Assembly (NCBI GenBank): GCA_036925085.1
Contig: JAUPFP010000015.1
Span: 1,201,001-1,265,000 of the forward strand
DNA: 64,000 bases
Reading direction: 5' to 3'
Source of the DNA: Brachycybe producta
Taxonomy: Eukaryota; Arthropoda; Diplopoda; Playtdesmida; Andrognathidae
The notes under the pieces are model-generated. The model had not been told where the DNA came from. It ran no database searches and saw nothing but the letters and a program-made list of their open reading frames with translations. A program made the position numbers and the translations under genes. This document shows positions 12,301 to 25,826 of the stretch, piece after piece (positions within the stretch are counted from its first letter, which is position 1; each line of letters starts with the position of its first letter).

Positions 12301-12714
12301 AATATAAGTAGTTCTTTTTTAAAAAAAATTGTACATGTATGAATGCGGAATTTCATTTTTAAAGGAACTTAAAGGTCATGTAACATGATGTTAAAATATA
12401 AAATGTCAAAAATATAAAAAAAAATGAATAGTTGAAATTAAAGTGCCAACATGATTAATTTAAATGACCACCAAAAAATGAAACCAAAAGCTATTTCCTA
12501 AAAGCTTCCAATTTTAAAGAAATAGAAATTGTAATGCAAAATGCAATATTAGTAAACGACTCTTTTCTCACAGGCAATTCACGTAAAATGTATAGAAAAT
12601 AGAAGGTTGTGATGATTATGGCCTTGTTAAAAAAATTTAAGTCAGTCTCATCATTTGTGGAAAAACCGTTATGTACAATTTATGAGCAAATTATTCAACT
12701 CACGTCGGACCAAA

Positions 12715-12880
12715 TTCAAGAGGTTTACTTGGCACTTGAACTTCAAATTGAACATTCAGAACAGAGTTCCAATACTGAAAAATCGTGTTTTACTATTGAG
12801 TACCCTTAGATAGAGAATTTTTATACTGGAACCATGTTCAAAGGCTTCAAGTTGGAGCGCAAGTGTTAAGTTTCCTTATT
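12715..12880. repeat. Foldback family II, copy 4
   Basis: Left arm gcacttgaacttcaaattga and gagttccaatactgaaaaa. The right arm in reverse complement gives gcgctccaacttgaagcc and ggttccagtataaaaatt. The short open frame across the left arm is a by-product. Confidence 0.55.
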
Positions 12881-15489
12881 GTATTTGAACCTTAGTTATG
12901 TGCGTTGGTAGAGTTGCCAATAACCAAGTTTGTTTTTGGTAAAGTGTCTGTCAACCTACAGCTTAGAGAGATATCTGTGCCAACTATTTTTTTTTTTTTG
13001 CAGTTGGAGAGAAACTTCCTGAAATCAAATAATTTCAAAATGGCACCTTTAAGAAAACAAATAAATATTAACACTTAATTGTTTTTATGTTGTTAACATG
13101 TTTTACAAATAGCTATTGCACAAAATATACAAAGAATAAGAATAATCTACCGGTATATAAAACTTTAATTATTCTGCATTTCAGAAGCAATATTCAGAAA
13201 AAAAATTGAAAGTGCTTTCGAAACTAATACCTTGTACACTTATGAGTTAAATGAATTCAAATTAAATGTGTTCAGGTAAATTATATGGAATCCAGTTAAG
13301 GACATGAACCAAATAAAAATTGACTTTATTATTAATATTTTAAATTGAAATACTAAATCAATATTTTATCAATAGTTTATATATTATATTTAAGTATTAA
13401 CTCAATATTTTCAGATTATTAACTGAATAAATTGAATTCGACATATTGTTTGCTTGCCCTTCACAGAGGGCTCTGTAGAACACGTTTATTATTTAAATGC
13501 ATTTAAATTATCAGGTGTGTACTAGGTATAAGGTACTGTTTGCACATTAAAAACATTGAGTGAAATTCGTTTTAAAGCGAATTATGTAAAATTTAATTTT
13601 TTTTTAATTTAGACAAAATTAATACATGTATGCAGAAACCATTAATTGGTCTATCTGCTCACAATATAGCAATAGTTTTTGATTAGTAAAATCATAATTG
13701 CAGATGCTATAAAGATGCTGATTATTTCATAACTGGCACTTGAGCCACAACTTGAGAAACGTTTGCTTGATATTGCATAAAAATCCCAGCCCTATTGATT
13801 ATAAATGTATAAACTGATTTTTAAGCAGTCTGTTGAATTTTTGTGTGGTGATAAGACAATAACATACGAAAAAAAATTATGTCCAATGACAATTTACTAA
13901 TTATCATATTTAATGCATTTCACTGCTAATTTCAAGAAACAAATATAAAATGAAAAATTCAGCACACTTGCACGCCAATTATTCTAAAGTCAATAAAAAT
14001 TTGAATATGAAAATTAAAATGTTAAACAACAGTCACACTTGCAAATCCATTTATGTTATAGTTGGAAATAGAAATTAATTGTTAATTAGCGTGTCTATTA
14101 TAAATGGCTGCTGATGTAAGTTTATGTACTTCCTGAATGTCGATGGAGCAATGAACCCCCTTTAAGTTATCATGAAAAATATTTCATACACAAAACACTA
14201 AATTTCATTTCAGATTTTTCTAAGATTTTATATCTCCACTTCCACTTTTGTTCAAAATATTCTTGATAAAAAAAAAACTTAATTAAACTTTTCTTGTATG
14301 TTGAAGAAACATTTTTTTTTCTATAAAAATATTAAAAAAAAATAATAATCACTACTACTATCTTGTGTGGATGATTGTTTTAAATTTGAATACATTTTTT
14401 CTAACATATTTTTTTGCTACGTTACTTGTAACTTTTATGCAATTTTCAAATACAGCATGTGGCCTTGTTTTTTTAAACTAAAAAATAAAACATCTGTGGA
14501 CCACCCTCATGTGGTGTACAGTTGCACAATATGTAAAATTGTAGTTTTAATTAATATACAGCTTGAAACAACAATTGTAATTATGATAAATTTTCAAATG
14601 TTTCATTAAGTTCATTTGTTCTTTTGCATATTAATTTTCTACTTATGTCAATCTTCCAACTGTAAAGATTTTAGGTTAAATCTAAAAAATATATATTATA
14701 ACAATGAGGTCAAAGAATAAAAAATTAGTAATAACTTTCACCCTTAATGAAAAGTAAAAAGTTATATGATATACCGTAACAAAAGTGTGACCTTCCCTGT
14801 CACTTACTTAATAATACATCTTAAAATTGGTAAATAGTGTATATTGTTTTTTTGGTGTCTTGACGTAGCAATGGTTAAAGTGTCTAAAAGAAAAAATGTT
14901 ATGTTTCATGTAATAAAAACATACTTTTTCATCTAAAACTTCATTTGAAAAAAGTCTACCCATTGTTAAATTGGAAGTGACCAATGGTAGGAGGTTGCTT
15001 ACTCATAGAAGCAAAAGATTTTATAAAATACATGATGACATTTGTCAGAAGTAACTTCCAAACACGTTTGCATCGAACTCATACTCGTGGCAGGATTTTC
15101 CAAATAAAGCTGTATTTTTTATCAAATGATTTACTTAATTTGTTTGTATTTTGCGGAGAGATTGGTTTTCTTTTCAAAGAGGAAACAAAAAGTTTGCACG
15201 AAAAAAATAAACAAAATATTTAAGGAAGGCATTTGAAAGAGTTTGATGAATTTTCTCATTATTATCTGGTTTGTTCAGAAATGTTATATAAAAATTTACT
15301 ACTATCACAAAAATAAAAAAAACACTTTGAAATCTTGTTGATTAGAAAAATAAGGACATCCTGAACCTTGGTAGGAATTTTCACATTAAGCCTATTGTAT
15401 TTCTAGTTTTGTGGCCTTGTTTTTTTTTCCTTTTTTATCAAAAAAAAATGTGAGGCCTTCTTAATATATCACTGTTGATTGTTAAGTTA

Positions 15490-15720
15490 GATTAGTAGTT
15501 CAGAACCTTTCCTTTTCACATAAAATGTAAACCCTGAACTCAGTGTTATATTCTCACTTTATTTCTCACATGCAGAATACATGTATATATTTAGATTGAT
15601 ATTTACGTAGTACGATTATGAGTATTACAACTTTTTAATTCATGACAAATTTGTTATACCGTTTGAAAACAAACGTGGTACACAATAGTGCCCACAGTAC
15701 CCTGTTTGAGAACCACTGCA
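15490..15720. mobile_element. Short non-autonomous hAT-like element (231 bp)
   Basis: The left end reads gattagtagttcagaacctt. The right end in reverse complement reads tgcagtggttctcaaac, a terminal motif familiar from many animal hAT miniature elements. It is flanked by ttaagtta (15482-15489) and ttaagcta (15721-15728), an 8-bp duplication with one mismatch, as expected for hAT insertion. No transposase. Confidence 0.5.
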
Positions 15721-15900
15721 TTAAGCTAGAGACTTCTCAACATTGCTATTTTCAACAATCCTTTTATTTATGAGGTTTCTTTTAATGTTTGGACCTACAT
15801 TTTTTTTTACTATAAAATTGTTCAGTAAATGTTTTCACGTATAAATTTTAACCCTAATGTTACCAACAAAAGTGTGGTGATGTTAAAACACTGTTTTGTA

Positions 15901-16374
15901 CCATATTTTTATTCTAAAAGTTAACTGCAGTTAAAACAATAATCATCATTAATTTTCTAGTAGAAACAAATGTGGAGTAAGTAATGTGGTTATCATGTTG
16001 TATCATGGCATTTAAGTTAACTGCATCACTGGTAAATTTTACTACGTTTCTTTCCAAAAGAACATTGGTACCTCGTTTCCACTACAAAAACTAACTGCAG
16101 TTAAAAAGTTAACCACAGTTAATTGTCTAGTAGAAATAAATGTGGTTACAGTAACGATGGATAAATTTGTGACCAATGGAGTTAATTCAACTGCATTGAC
16201 ACAATGTGGTTAACCACTTTTATAGCTCGTCTGTAATTAACTATAACCTTGGTTATGCAGTTAATTTTTGTAGTTGAAACGAGGTATACATTAACTGTAG
16301 CTATTTTTATAACTAAAATTAACACTAACTTTAGTTAGTTAAATGCAGTTAACTTTTTAAAAATGAAAACAGGG
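15901..16374. mobile_element. TA-flanked inverted-repeat element interrupted by a relative
   Basis: Left end ccatatttttattctaaaag then ttaactgcagtt. Right end in reverse complement ccctgttttcatttttaaaa then gttaactgca. TA lies at both outer borders (15899-15900 and 16375-16376). A related smaller element occupies 16071-16284, so the original was about 260 bp. TA duplication suggests a Tc1/mariner-type miniature element. Confidence 0.55.
16071..16284. mobile_element. Inner TA-flanked inverted-repeat element (214 bp)
   Basis: Left end cctcgtttccactacaaaaa then ctaactgcag. Right end in reverse complement cctcgtttcaactacaaaaa then ttaactgca. The inverted repeats are well conserved, with TA on both sides. 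It sits inside the element at 15901-16374, giving a relative age: the inner copy is younger. Confidence 0.65.
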
Positions 16375-18469
16375 TATAAGTGTGTTTATAATTACACATT
16401 GGAAATCAAATAAAAACAGTAATGGCACTACCATTTTACAGTAGTAATGTTTTATTGCCAGTACATAGCTGCCACATAAAGTAACCTAACAATGACAATT
16501 TATTAATATGCTCTTGTATGCATAATAATAACAAAGTGACCAACCAACATGACAATTTATAAGTTTAATCATTTACTCATAAAACCCATCACATACTCAT
16601 ATGTAATAAATATCCTTGTGTATACCACATCTAATAGTAGTCTAGCAAACAAATATGTCACAAACAACATAACATTAATACATACTCCCAAATGAATAAA
16701 CAAACAAGGTTGAAATAGGCCACAGTCAGGTTTTAAATTTTAAAAAAATGGGCCAAAAAAAAAAACGATAAAGATGCCAAAAGAGACCATCAGAAAGATG
16801 AGAAATTTGGTTGGCATCAAACTTCTTTAAGATTTACATACAAAGAAAACTTTTTTTGAAAATATTTTTAACAGAAAACACATGCAGGTATTTTAGCAAT
16901 TAACAGTCTACAATCTAAATTGTGCATACATGTAAGTACAAAACCGGTTCAGAGTTTTATTTTAAAAAATGAAACCACCCTCACAAAACACATAATGTCT
17001 GTACATCATCATAATATATACATTGTATGTTATTTGTCATTGTCCTCAATAAACATAAAATTTACAACAGCCAATTCTTTACTTGTACATCATTAGTGTT
17101 TATTACTAGTAATTACTGTTAAGATATTCTAATGGTATTATCAAGACGATAAAATAAAATAAAATCTACTAGTCTAACCAATCACTCAATTCATAATTAT
17201 TATAAAAAGCTCACTACTTCATTATAGTAAATAGTAGATGGTTATAATTTTATTAATAATATTTTAATTTGAACATGCCTAATGCAATAATTGGTTGAAT
17301 ATTCAACTTTTTATTTACATTAAATTAAGTTTTTTATTTAATATTTTACACTGATATTAATATCACTAATATTTTAACATTGGTGACTAAAGAAATTGGT
17401 TTTGCTCCACAAATTTGTGCGTACAAATTGCATAATTTAATGGTAATGTTATAACTTTGTAATAAAGACCAACAGTAGCAACAAATTTTGGTCCCATCCT
17501 ACCATAATTTTAAAACCAACATCTATATGAAAGTAATTTAAGGAAATATCCAGCTCCCTTACCATTCTAGAATTATTTAAAAATACTCTATATGGCGGAG
17601 TATAGAACTTTAAAAGCTTGGTACCAAAATTTTTGTAAAAAACAATGATATTGTGTGTTTTATCATAAACACATATATGTTATTTTAGCACCCAGAAACA
17701 CACACGTTGATTTGAGTGCATTTTTGAATAAAATATAAACCAAATACATTGTAACGTAAAATAAAGTGTTGAAAAATAGTAAAGTAACACATGCTCTACT
17801 TAAAATTGAAGAAATTGACAATTTTTGCATAAAATGCATAAAAAACATGATATTAAAAAGTAGATTAACTAGAACTGGATATATCGCACATTGCAACACA
17901 AGTTCAATAGACTATTAATCTTGATTTCCCTAAATTCTTTTAATAAAAAGTTGATTAAAATTTTTTGTTTCATATACGTGTATTTTCTAGAGAAAAAAAA
18001 ACGTGGCCAGAAATATTACGTTCAAAATTAACTAACCACATAGTAGATAAAAGAAGAATTTTTAGACACTTAAATCCATAAAACATCTGTTGTGGTATCA
18101 ATGATGATGTCAGATATAAAAAAATGTATGATCATCACTATTGCTTATACATCAGATTATTTAATGTAATAAAAATGCAAGCATTTATTCAGAACTACTT
18201 CATCAAGGATGTTTTTTTTTTCTTAAAAATATATAAAAGGTAGATAATTTTCAATAATTCCTGTCTGTTACAGTGTTACTAGCCTTTTGATCTCCACGTA
18301 AAAGTATTTAAAACATAATTCAGAAAAAGAATAACAAGAAACAGATAAACATTAAACACGCATGAGAAAGTTGAAAGACAGAGTGTCTAAAAAATAAATA
18401 CAAAAAAATCTATTCAAAATCCGGGTTTAAATCACTATTTAACTATTACAGATGGACGACAACAGCAAC

Positions 18470-18760
18470 CTTCATCTATACACATTAGGTTCAACTACAA
18501 AATGTAGTCGGATTTTCGCCAAAATCGACCACCACTCGAGTTTACTTGTACTGTGGTGGTTGGAAAGTGGCCCAAGTCTTGTTGAGTGAGCTGCAAAAAA
18601 GCGTGGTAGGTTTTAGCGACAAGCCAACGACATGTTGCATTCGAACACGACCATCAAAAGTGGTTTACTTGGAAAGGCTCTAACTGTCTCCAAATAAAAG
18701 CGTTTTCCGTCCTGTGGAGGCCTTTGCACCTAATTGAAGCAGCCACACAACGAATGCAAG
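18470..18760. repeat. Dispersed repeat family III, copy 2
   Basis: Contains aaatgtagtcggattttcg, accaccactcgag, tgtggtggttgg and catcaaaagtggttt. The order resembles the 8.5 and 47.4 kb copies, with insertions. More GC-rich than its flanks. Confidence 0.4.
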
Positions 18761-21700
18761 TGGCGGATTATTTTTAATATATTTGTAAAAGTACAAAAAT
18801 TCAATTCATTTTATTTAAATCATGATTTATTTAAATTAGATTTTTTATTTAGATCATTATTATTTAGATAAGATTTGTAATTAAATCAGATTTTTTATTT
18901 AATCCAGTTAATTAATTGCACTATTTTTTTAATTAAAAAACAATTTTTGCATTTCAACAAAAGCCATAACTAAGATTGTAATACTATGAACATTAAAATT
19001 ATCAAAAAATTCGTTTCAGTTTTTTAAGAAAAACATTCTACAAAAAATAGTTGTGAAAAAGAATAAAAAAAACTCGAAGTAAAACATCGTATGATTTAAA
19101 TCGCAATTTAAATTAACGTAATTTAAATCAGCGCGATTCTGGCCATGACGACCCAATAAAAAATACAAAATTCATATAGACACCTAATCATAAAAACTAC
19201 TGCAACAGCTTTTTTTTATATAAAAACTGCATTTAATTTTTTTACAACGACTTTATGGCAGCAAGATTTTCTGAGTGAAAGTGATTTCATACCTAAATTG
19301 TAAAAAACAAATGAAGATGTAAAACCGAGCGGTAAAACACTCATAAAAAGGTTAAACTGTATAATTATTACCTCACCTTAAACGTAAAAATAAAATTCTA
19401 CCACAAGTGTAATAAAATATGGCAAAAAAGTGTTCCTGATGGATTTACCCCATAATTATTTTTACACCAAAAAACTTAAAGACCTGGATGACTGCATAAG
19501 GAGTGACTTTAGGCCTAATTATTATCAAATTAAAGATACGTGGCAATTGTGTCAAATTAATAAAATATGTCTTAGCAAACAACTTTTGCTTAAGACATTT
19601 TATTGATAAACACCTTTTCTTCTGTAGTTTTTTTTTTGTTAGAAAGTAACTAATAGTTATTTAAAAAAGTTGACCAATTATAATTATTTTTTAATATTAT
19701 GACCTTAAAATTGCTTATCTAAAAATGACTTCCTGATATTAGAATTTTTTTATTTTCATTTCTAGGACACACATATCTTTAAACAAGATTTAATTTTTGT
19801 TATATCAAAATTCGACCCTTTGAAAATTATTTATACGAGCGTATAAAACTATTTACAAAAAATGTGCCAATTAATAACAAGTAAATTAAATGAACTTAAG
19901 CTCGTATGTATTTTGATAAACTATAAACAATAGCATAAATTACATGAAATTGCATGGAATAATTATCCTAATTCCAATGCAATTATGGTGATTTATTATA
20001 TTATTCAAAATTTTGGCATCTTGTAAAAATCAATACGAGTTTAAAATTAAAATAATTAAATTAAAAATAATATATTTTTTTTTAAATGAAATAAAATGTC
20101 ATAAATAAAAATGATTTAAAATAAAATTTAGTAATATGAAGTTTGCATGTGTTTACTTGTCAGTGTCAGTTTTGTCTGTATGGCACAGTAAAGGTCATAA
20201 TAAGGTAGACTTGTGCACATTTACATATTTTATCATAAAGCACAATAAATTTGAACACTTCAATGACTTCCGGATTAATTTAAATGTTTTGCATACTTTC
20301 TTATTATACAAATATATATAAATATATATAAAAGCTGAATGGAAAAAAAACTAGTATGCTACAACAGGTTTCTGAAAGTGGAACTCGAGTGATATAATAA
20401 AAAGGCAAAAGAAAACATCATTTTGGGTGCCAAGAATGAATGTGTTTTATTTTTACCTACTACTGATATCAAACTTTTTATTTAGCTTTGTAAAACTTCA
20501 CTTAAATTAAAATCGAATTCAACGAACATAATAAATTAAACAATGTTGAACCTTAACAGAGTTTAGAAACAAACAAAAAAAATGTGTACCCAAATATGGC
20601 AGATGAGATAAAATAAATGGCACTCCTAGCCATTCAGTTTTTCTAATCTGTTATCAACTTATAACACATATTCATTCTGTTATTACAGAATGAGCTTTGA
20701 AAATCTATTCCAACCAACTTAAAAAAAATTAAAGAAATATTCACCTGACACATTTATTTCTGTTAAGATTTTGCGCAATTCGAAAGTATATTTAATTTAT
20801 GGAAATGCTATCAGACATTAGACCTAACCTAACCTGTCTCACACTTTGACTAAAATGCATCAACTAGAATGCACAACATCAAACAAGTTGATTTTGCTAT
20901 ATGTGAGTTGAGTTGTGTGGCCACTCAGTCAACCAATTAACTGACTTGCTTGCAAAAACTCAACTGATAAGTCTGACCAACAGTCAAACCGACCTTGTTG
21001 CAAGTACCAATTGTGCAGCAGTTGATGCTAATCACTGCATCAACTGGACTGCAATTGAAACCGCATCAACTCGTGATATAACTACACTACTACAGTTATG
21101 CACACAAGTTGACATATTTATTCACAGTGAGATCCAGGATTTTCTCTATTGGCACTAAATAGTGAACTCTTAGAAATATCATATCAAGTGCACTGCCACC
21201 TACACGTTCTCGTGAAAAAAAACTTGAAGATTTTTTATTCAAATCTTCAACCTCTTGAAACCACACAAATCAAATCATATTGAGCTACTTTTCTCTTCTG
21301 ATGAGATATTTGAAAAAAATAAATATATATATATATGCAGTGCACTTTCAAAATGTAATTCAGGTTGTTTAAAAAGTAGGCTATAGTAAAGATTGATACT
21401 CAAGATAAAAAAAAAGATCATGAGATGAACGTAAAGTAAAAAAAAATTACAATAATTACGCTAAACAACAAGATAGCTTGCTTACAACTTCATTGGATAT
21501 TATGATAACAGTTTTAACTTAAGAGCTAATCATGACATTCTAACAAATGACAAGATAAAAACACCAGTGGCATTATTTAAAAAAAAAAACGTAAATGAGA
21601 AAGTGAAATTCTATGTATATAAATTTAAAAATCTAACAATCTCAAAGTCATATTCAGGTTAATTAATTTACATCATGTAAAAATTATTACTTTTTTTTTC

Positions 21701-22754
21701 ATCTATAACAATGATGGTCAATTGACATTTGACTTCAATGGTACTGCTGGCACCAATTCACGTAAAATTCTACATCCTTCAAACCGCTCACTCACGATGT
21801 TACCCTCAGAGAGCCATGAAAACTAAATACTAATCTTAAAACTACATTTTTTTAAAAATATTAACAACTGTTCAAGTTGTATTCTTTTTTTTAAAAAAAG
21901 AGAGAAATAATCTTGTTTTAGAATTAAGGTTTTTTTTTATTCAGTTTGAACTTTAGCCAAAATAAAAAAAAATCTCATGCTGAGTAGTTTCAAAATGACA
22001 CAACAGTCGAAGAAAAACAATTGTGTGAATAGAATTTACAATTAAGCTTTATAGAAAAAAACTATACTTTTCTAGAGCAACAAGTGAAAAGATTTCAAAG
22101 TATTTTTTAAACAGTTACTAATAACCACTAATAACTAAAAGTATAAAAAGTAAAACAATTTCTTGATCTCAAGCAACAAAAAACATCAAAAGTAATTTTT
22201 TTTCATAAAGGTGGTCTTTAAGATGTAAAATAAAAAGTCAATTTATAAAAACCATTAACCACAAGTCCACAACATACTTCACATTTACTTTTAAAGTACT
22301 ATAAGTTACAAGAACTTCAGAAAATTAGCATATATCCACAATAATATTATTTTGTAAATTAAGATAAGTTTAAAATACTTACTAGTTCCTATACTAAATA
22401 GTTACTAAAAAGAATTTTTTTAAAAGAAATTTTTTTTAATTTTAAAGTTAATTTGAAACTAATAAAAGTATTATTTTTATGCTGATTTATTTGAATATTG
22501 TTTGAAAATGTCACTTTTTGGTTTTCACTGAAAAATGGAACTTTTTAAAACTTATTTCTAAAAAGTTGGGCTAATAAATTCCTCCCATCTGTTCTTCTAT
22601 GTCCAAGTACTGTAACATTTATTTTATTTTAATTATACAGTTACTTCAAAATAAGAAAATTAAATGCTGTCAAAAGTTCTTGGTAAGTAAACTTCAAATT
22701 AAGTAACCGAAGTCACACTTTTTGGCAAAAAATGATTGAATTTTATAGTATGGC

Positions 22755-23115
22755 CTGCCACCAACGTACCAACATTGCAAAGTTAAAGTAAGTACCAACC
22801 AAAGTCGGAATAATTGCCAGTAAAGTTTCCAAGTAGCAATAAGTACCAACCAAAATTTCAAAATTGCACTAAAAACCAACTGAAGTTGCATAGTTGCAGT
22901 AAGTACCAACCAAAACTTCAAATTTGCAATAAGTACTTCCAGTAACTACCAATGAAACTTGACAAGTTATATTAAATATTAACCATTGTAACTAAAGTTG
23001 CAAATTTGCAGAAAGTACCAACCAAAGTTGCATTAAATACTAAACAAAGTAACAAAGTTGCAGCAAACACCAACAAAAATTGCAATATTTTAGTAAGTCT
23101 CAACTAAAGTCACGA
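22755..23115. repeat. Degenerate minisatellite with taagtaccaaccaaagttgc units
   Basis: Units of about 35-45 bases built on taagtaccaaccaaa and gttgca recur roughly eight to ten times with much variation. Simple tandem-repeat decay explains it. Confidence 0.65.
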
Positions 23116-23931
23116 ACAACTAAACATGTTACTTTCATTATGCAGTTACTTCCATATAAATTAAAGTCACATCAATTTGCAAAGGTGATTGAATTTTAGT
23201 AAACCAAATTACCAGTATAGTAATAATACTTTTTATAAGAATTATAATTATTAGACATAATAAAAAGAAAAAAACAACGACGTAACAATTAAACGTTTAA
23301 TTAAGACCATTGTAGTGACAATGACAGGAAAATCTGAAGAAGAGTTAAGAAGTTTGCTGAAGAAAAAACAACAACAACCAAATCCAGTTATTCTTTGTTA
23401 GCAAAGTAATAATAATAAAATTAAAATAAAAAGAGTTGAGATTAAACATTAAGAGAGAAAAACATCAAAGCTAAAAACCAGTTTACTTTCAACAACTATA
23501 ACGGATTTAAAAGGTGGTATTAATAGGAGAAGGGGGAGAGTAACAAACCAAAAAAAAAATTGGGTCGGTATGTCTTTAAGATGTCTCAAGTCATAATGCT
23601 AACAATTGGTTGGTTGGTTATATTTAAAAACTTTAATATTCTGAAGAAAGAAAAAACTAAAAAAATGGGAGTTCCATCCATAGAAAACGTGGGACGATAC
23701 TACAAGAAGAACAACAAGTTGGAAGAAGACATAAGAAAAATAAGGTTTAACTTTCACACACACACACAAATACCGTTATATACAGAGTGTATGTGTGTAA
23801 TGTATAGAATACATTATATATCAGTAAAGATAAAAGTCTAGAATGATGTATAGAATTTATTAAGAATGTAATGGGGTTTTACATTGAACAATATGTAAAA
23901 TATTATACTGACACACTCTGTACCACGTGTT

Positions 23932-23968
23932 AGGAGGAGGAGGAGGAGGAGGAGAAGGAGGAGGGGGG
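23932..23968. repeat. GGA microsatellite
   Basis: A run of ggagga units with one interruption, ending in gggggg. Confidence 0.85.
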
Positions 23969-24217
23969 TCACTATATATATAAAGTCCAGAAACCATATT
24001 GACCGAACTATTCCTTTTTTGAAGGAAGATTTAATTTCACAATATATATATATTATTTTTTGTTGGACGTGTGGATGTGCACGGATTGTCATTGTAACAG
24101 GTGAGTCCCAATAACTTAATTTTTTGAACCTGATATTTCTAACCATCTTCATCAATTTTTTATTTAATCATCTTCATCACCCTTTGATTTTTTTGTTCCT
24201 TCAACCAAAAAAAAAAC

Positions 24218-24607
24218 AATTTCATTCAAATTGCATTTTGATAATCAATTCTATACTTAGGTCATAAAGTGGTTAAACATTAATTAATTTAATATCATGA
24301 CTACAATAACTTAGCTAATGTACTTTATTTATTAACTGTTTTAGTTAATAAATTAGTATTTAATAATTATTTTTTCATTTTAGTAATAAAGTTTTAAAAA
24401 AGTATATTAGGTTGCAACGATTTCATTCAATTTGCATTTTGATACTCAATAATATATCTACGTCATATTGGTTAAACATTAATTATTTAGCATAAAGAAT
24501 GCAATAACTTAGCTACGTTGTTTATTAACTGTTCATTAGTTTGTAAATTAGCATTACATAATTTATTTTTTTATTTACAAATTTTAGTAGTAAAGTAATA
24601 AAAAATA
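24218..24607. repeat. Local direct duplication of about 190 bp
   Basis: The block starting near 24218 (tttcattcaaattgcatttt) recurs from about 24420 (tttcattcaatttgcatttt). Both continue through gttaaacattaatta, acaataacttagct or gcaataacttagct, and attaactgtt. The two halves are diverged but collinear. Confidence 0.65.
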
Positions 24608-25364
24608 CAGGAACTTTCATTTTATTATCCATATTTTAGGTTGAAACTACCTAGATAAATTACTTTGACAAAGTTTGGCCTATTAATGTTAATAAATAAC
24701 CAATAACTTATTTTGGAAAAAATAAATTATAATTATAGTAAAAAGAAATTAAAAAGAAATGCGAAGATAAAACACGTCCAGTTTTTTTTTTTAAAAATCG
24801 TTATCTCAGAAAAGATTAAAGATCCACCACACATTATAAATTACAGTTAATTATTAACAATATAACGTTCATAAGTACAAAAACTGAAACACATTGGTAG
24901 AAAATGAAAAAAAAAGGTATTTAATTTTGAAAAGGATTTTTTTAAAATAAAAACATGTTTTACAGAAAATTAAGCAGCAATTAACATACAAATTAACTAT
25001 TCAAAACAACTATTTGAAACCTCGTTTTCTAAATTCAACAACAATTGTTTATTGTTGACCGATATGTTCCAATTTTTCTATGAATAAAATGTGTTATGGT
25101 GTTAACAATTAATTAATATTGAATATAGGTAGTTTTTAATATTTTTAAGATATTCAACTTTAAACTGAGCGAGGTTTTACCTGTGACAAATTGCAACCTT
25201 TTCACTAATAAATCATCATTAGAAACTTGTCATTTAAACCATTCATTGATCACTGGTCAATTTTGGTGAAATTGTCACTAATAAAATATTACTGGAAAAA
25301 AATGAAGCTATTTCCTTAAAATTGTTCACTTAAGATGGTTTATGAACAGCTGATTTACAGTATG

Positions 25365-25725
25365 AACTCTGATTATTCTGTCTTTCAGGCGCTAAATCAA
25401 GAGAAACTAGAAAGTGTTTTAGAAACTAGAAAGGTAGTTCAATCACTTAAAGATATTTTAATGTTGATATATTTCAAACTGAACATTCTATAGATAAAAA
25501 AATTTAAAAAAATATTGTCTGCTTAAAAATCAAACCATCTCAAAATCATATACATGTTAATTAATTTATAACATGCAAGAATTATTTTCAAGCTCACATA
25601 AAAAGCTTATTTTAAACGATATCAACATGAAAACACCCTTAAGTGATTGAGCTACCCTTCTAGTTTCTAAAACACATTTCAAGTTTCACTTCATTTTACA
25701 TCTGAAAGACAGAATAATGAGATTT
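25365..25725. repeat. Foldback family I, best copy
   Basis: The left arm reads in order gattattctgtctttcagg, gtgttttagaaactagaaag, gtagttcaatcacttaaaga and atgttgatat. The right arm in reverse complement gives attattctgtctttcag, gtgttttagaaactagaagg, gtagctcaatcacttaaggg and atgttgatat. So arms of about 110 bp face each other, and the element lies directly upstream of the first visible ZP exon. Confidence 0.7.
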
Positions 25726-25826
25726 TGAGAGGCATTTGCACTTTAAATTAATTTTGCTAAATTAATTTATAATTTGTTTTTATTTTATGTGTTCTGCAAA
25801 ACAGATCCGTGCCATAGTCCACAGAA

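Larger units (their letters stand above)
7240..25826. other. Gene-poor 18.6 kb region rich in short inverted repeats
   Basis: Very AT-rich DNA in which I could not support any protein-coding gene. Recognisable content is listed separately: the 8.5 and 18.5 kb copies of a dispersed repeat, foldback elements at 9.2-12.9 kb, a hAT-like element at 15.5 kb, nested TA-flanked elements at 15.9-16.4 kb, a minisatellite at 22.8 kb, a local duplication at 24.2 kb and a GGA tract at 23.9 kb. It may be intergenic or contain unrecognised 5' noncoding exons of the ZP gene. Confidence 0.55.

Noticed and set aside
12609-12809. 66-codon plus frame
   Set aside because: Overlaps the left arm of foldback family II and has no protein features.
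20850-21160. 81-codon plus frame in a patch with recurrent catcaact motifs
   Set aside because: The motif repetition is weak, and there is no start context, splice site or protein similarity.
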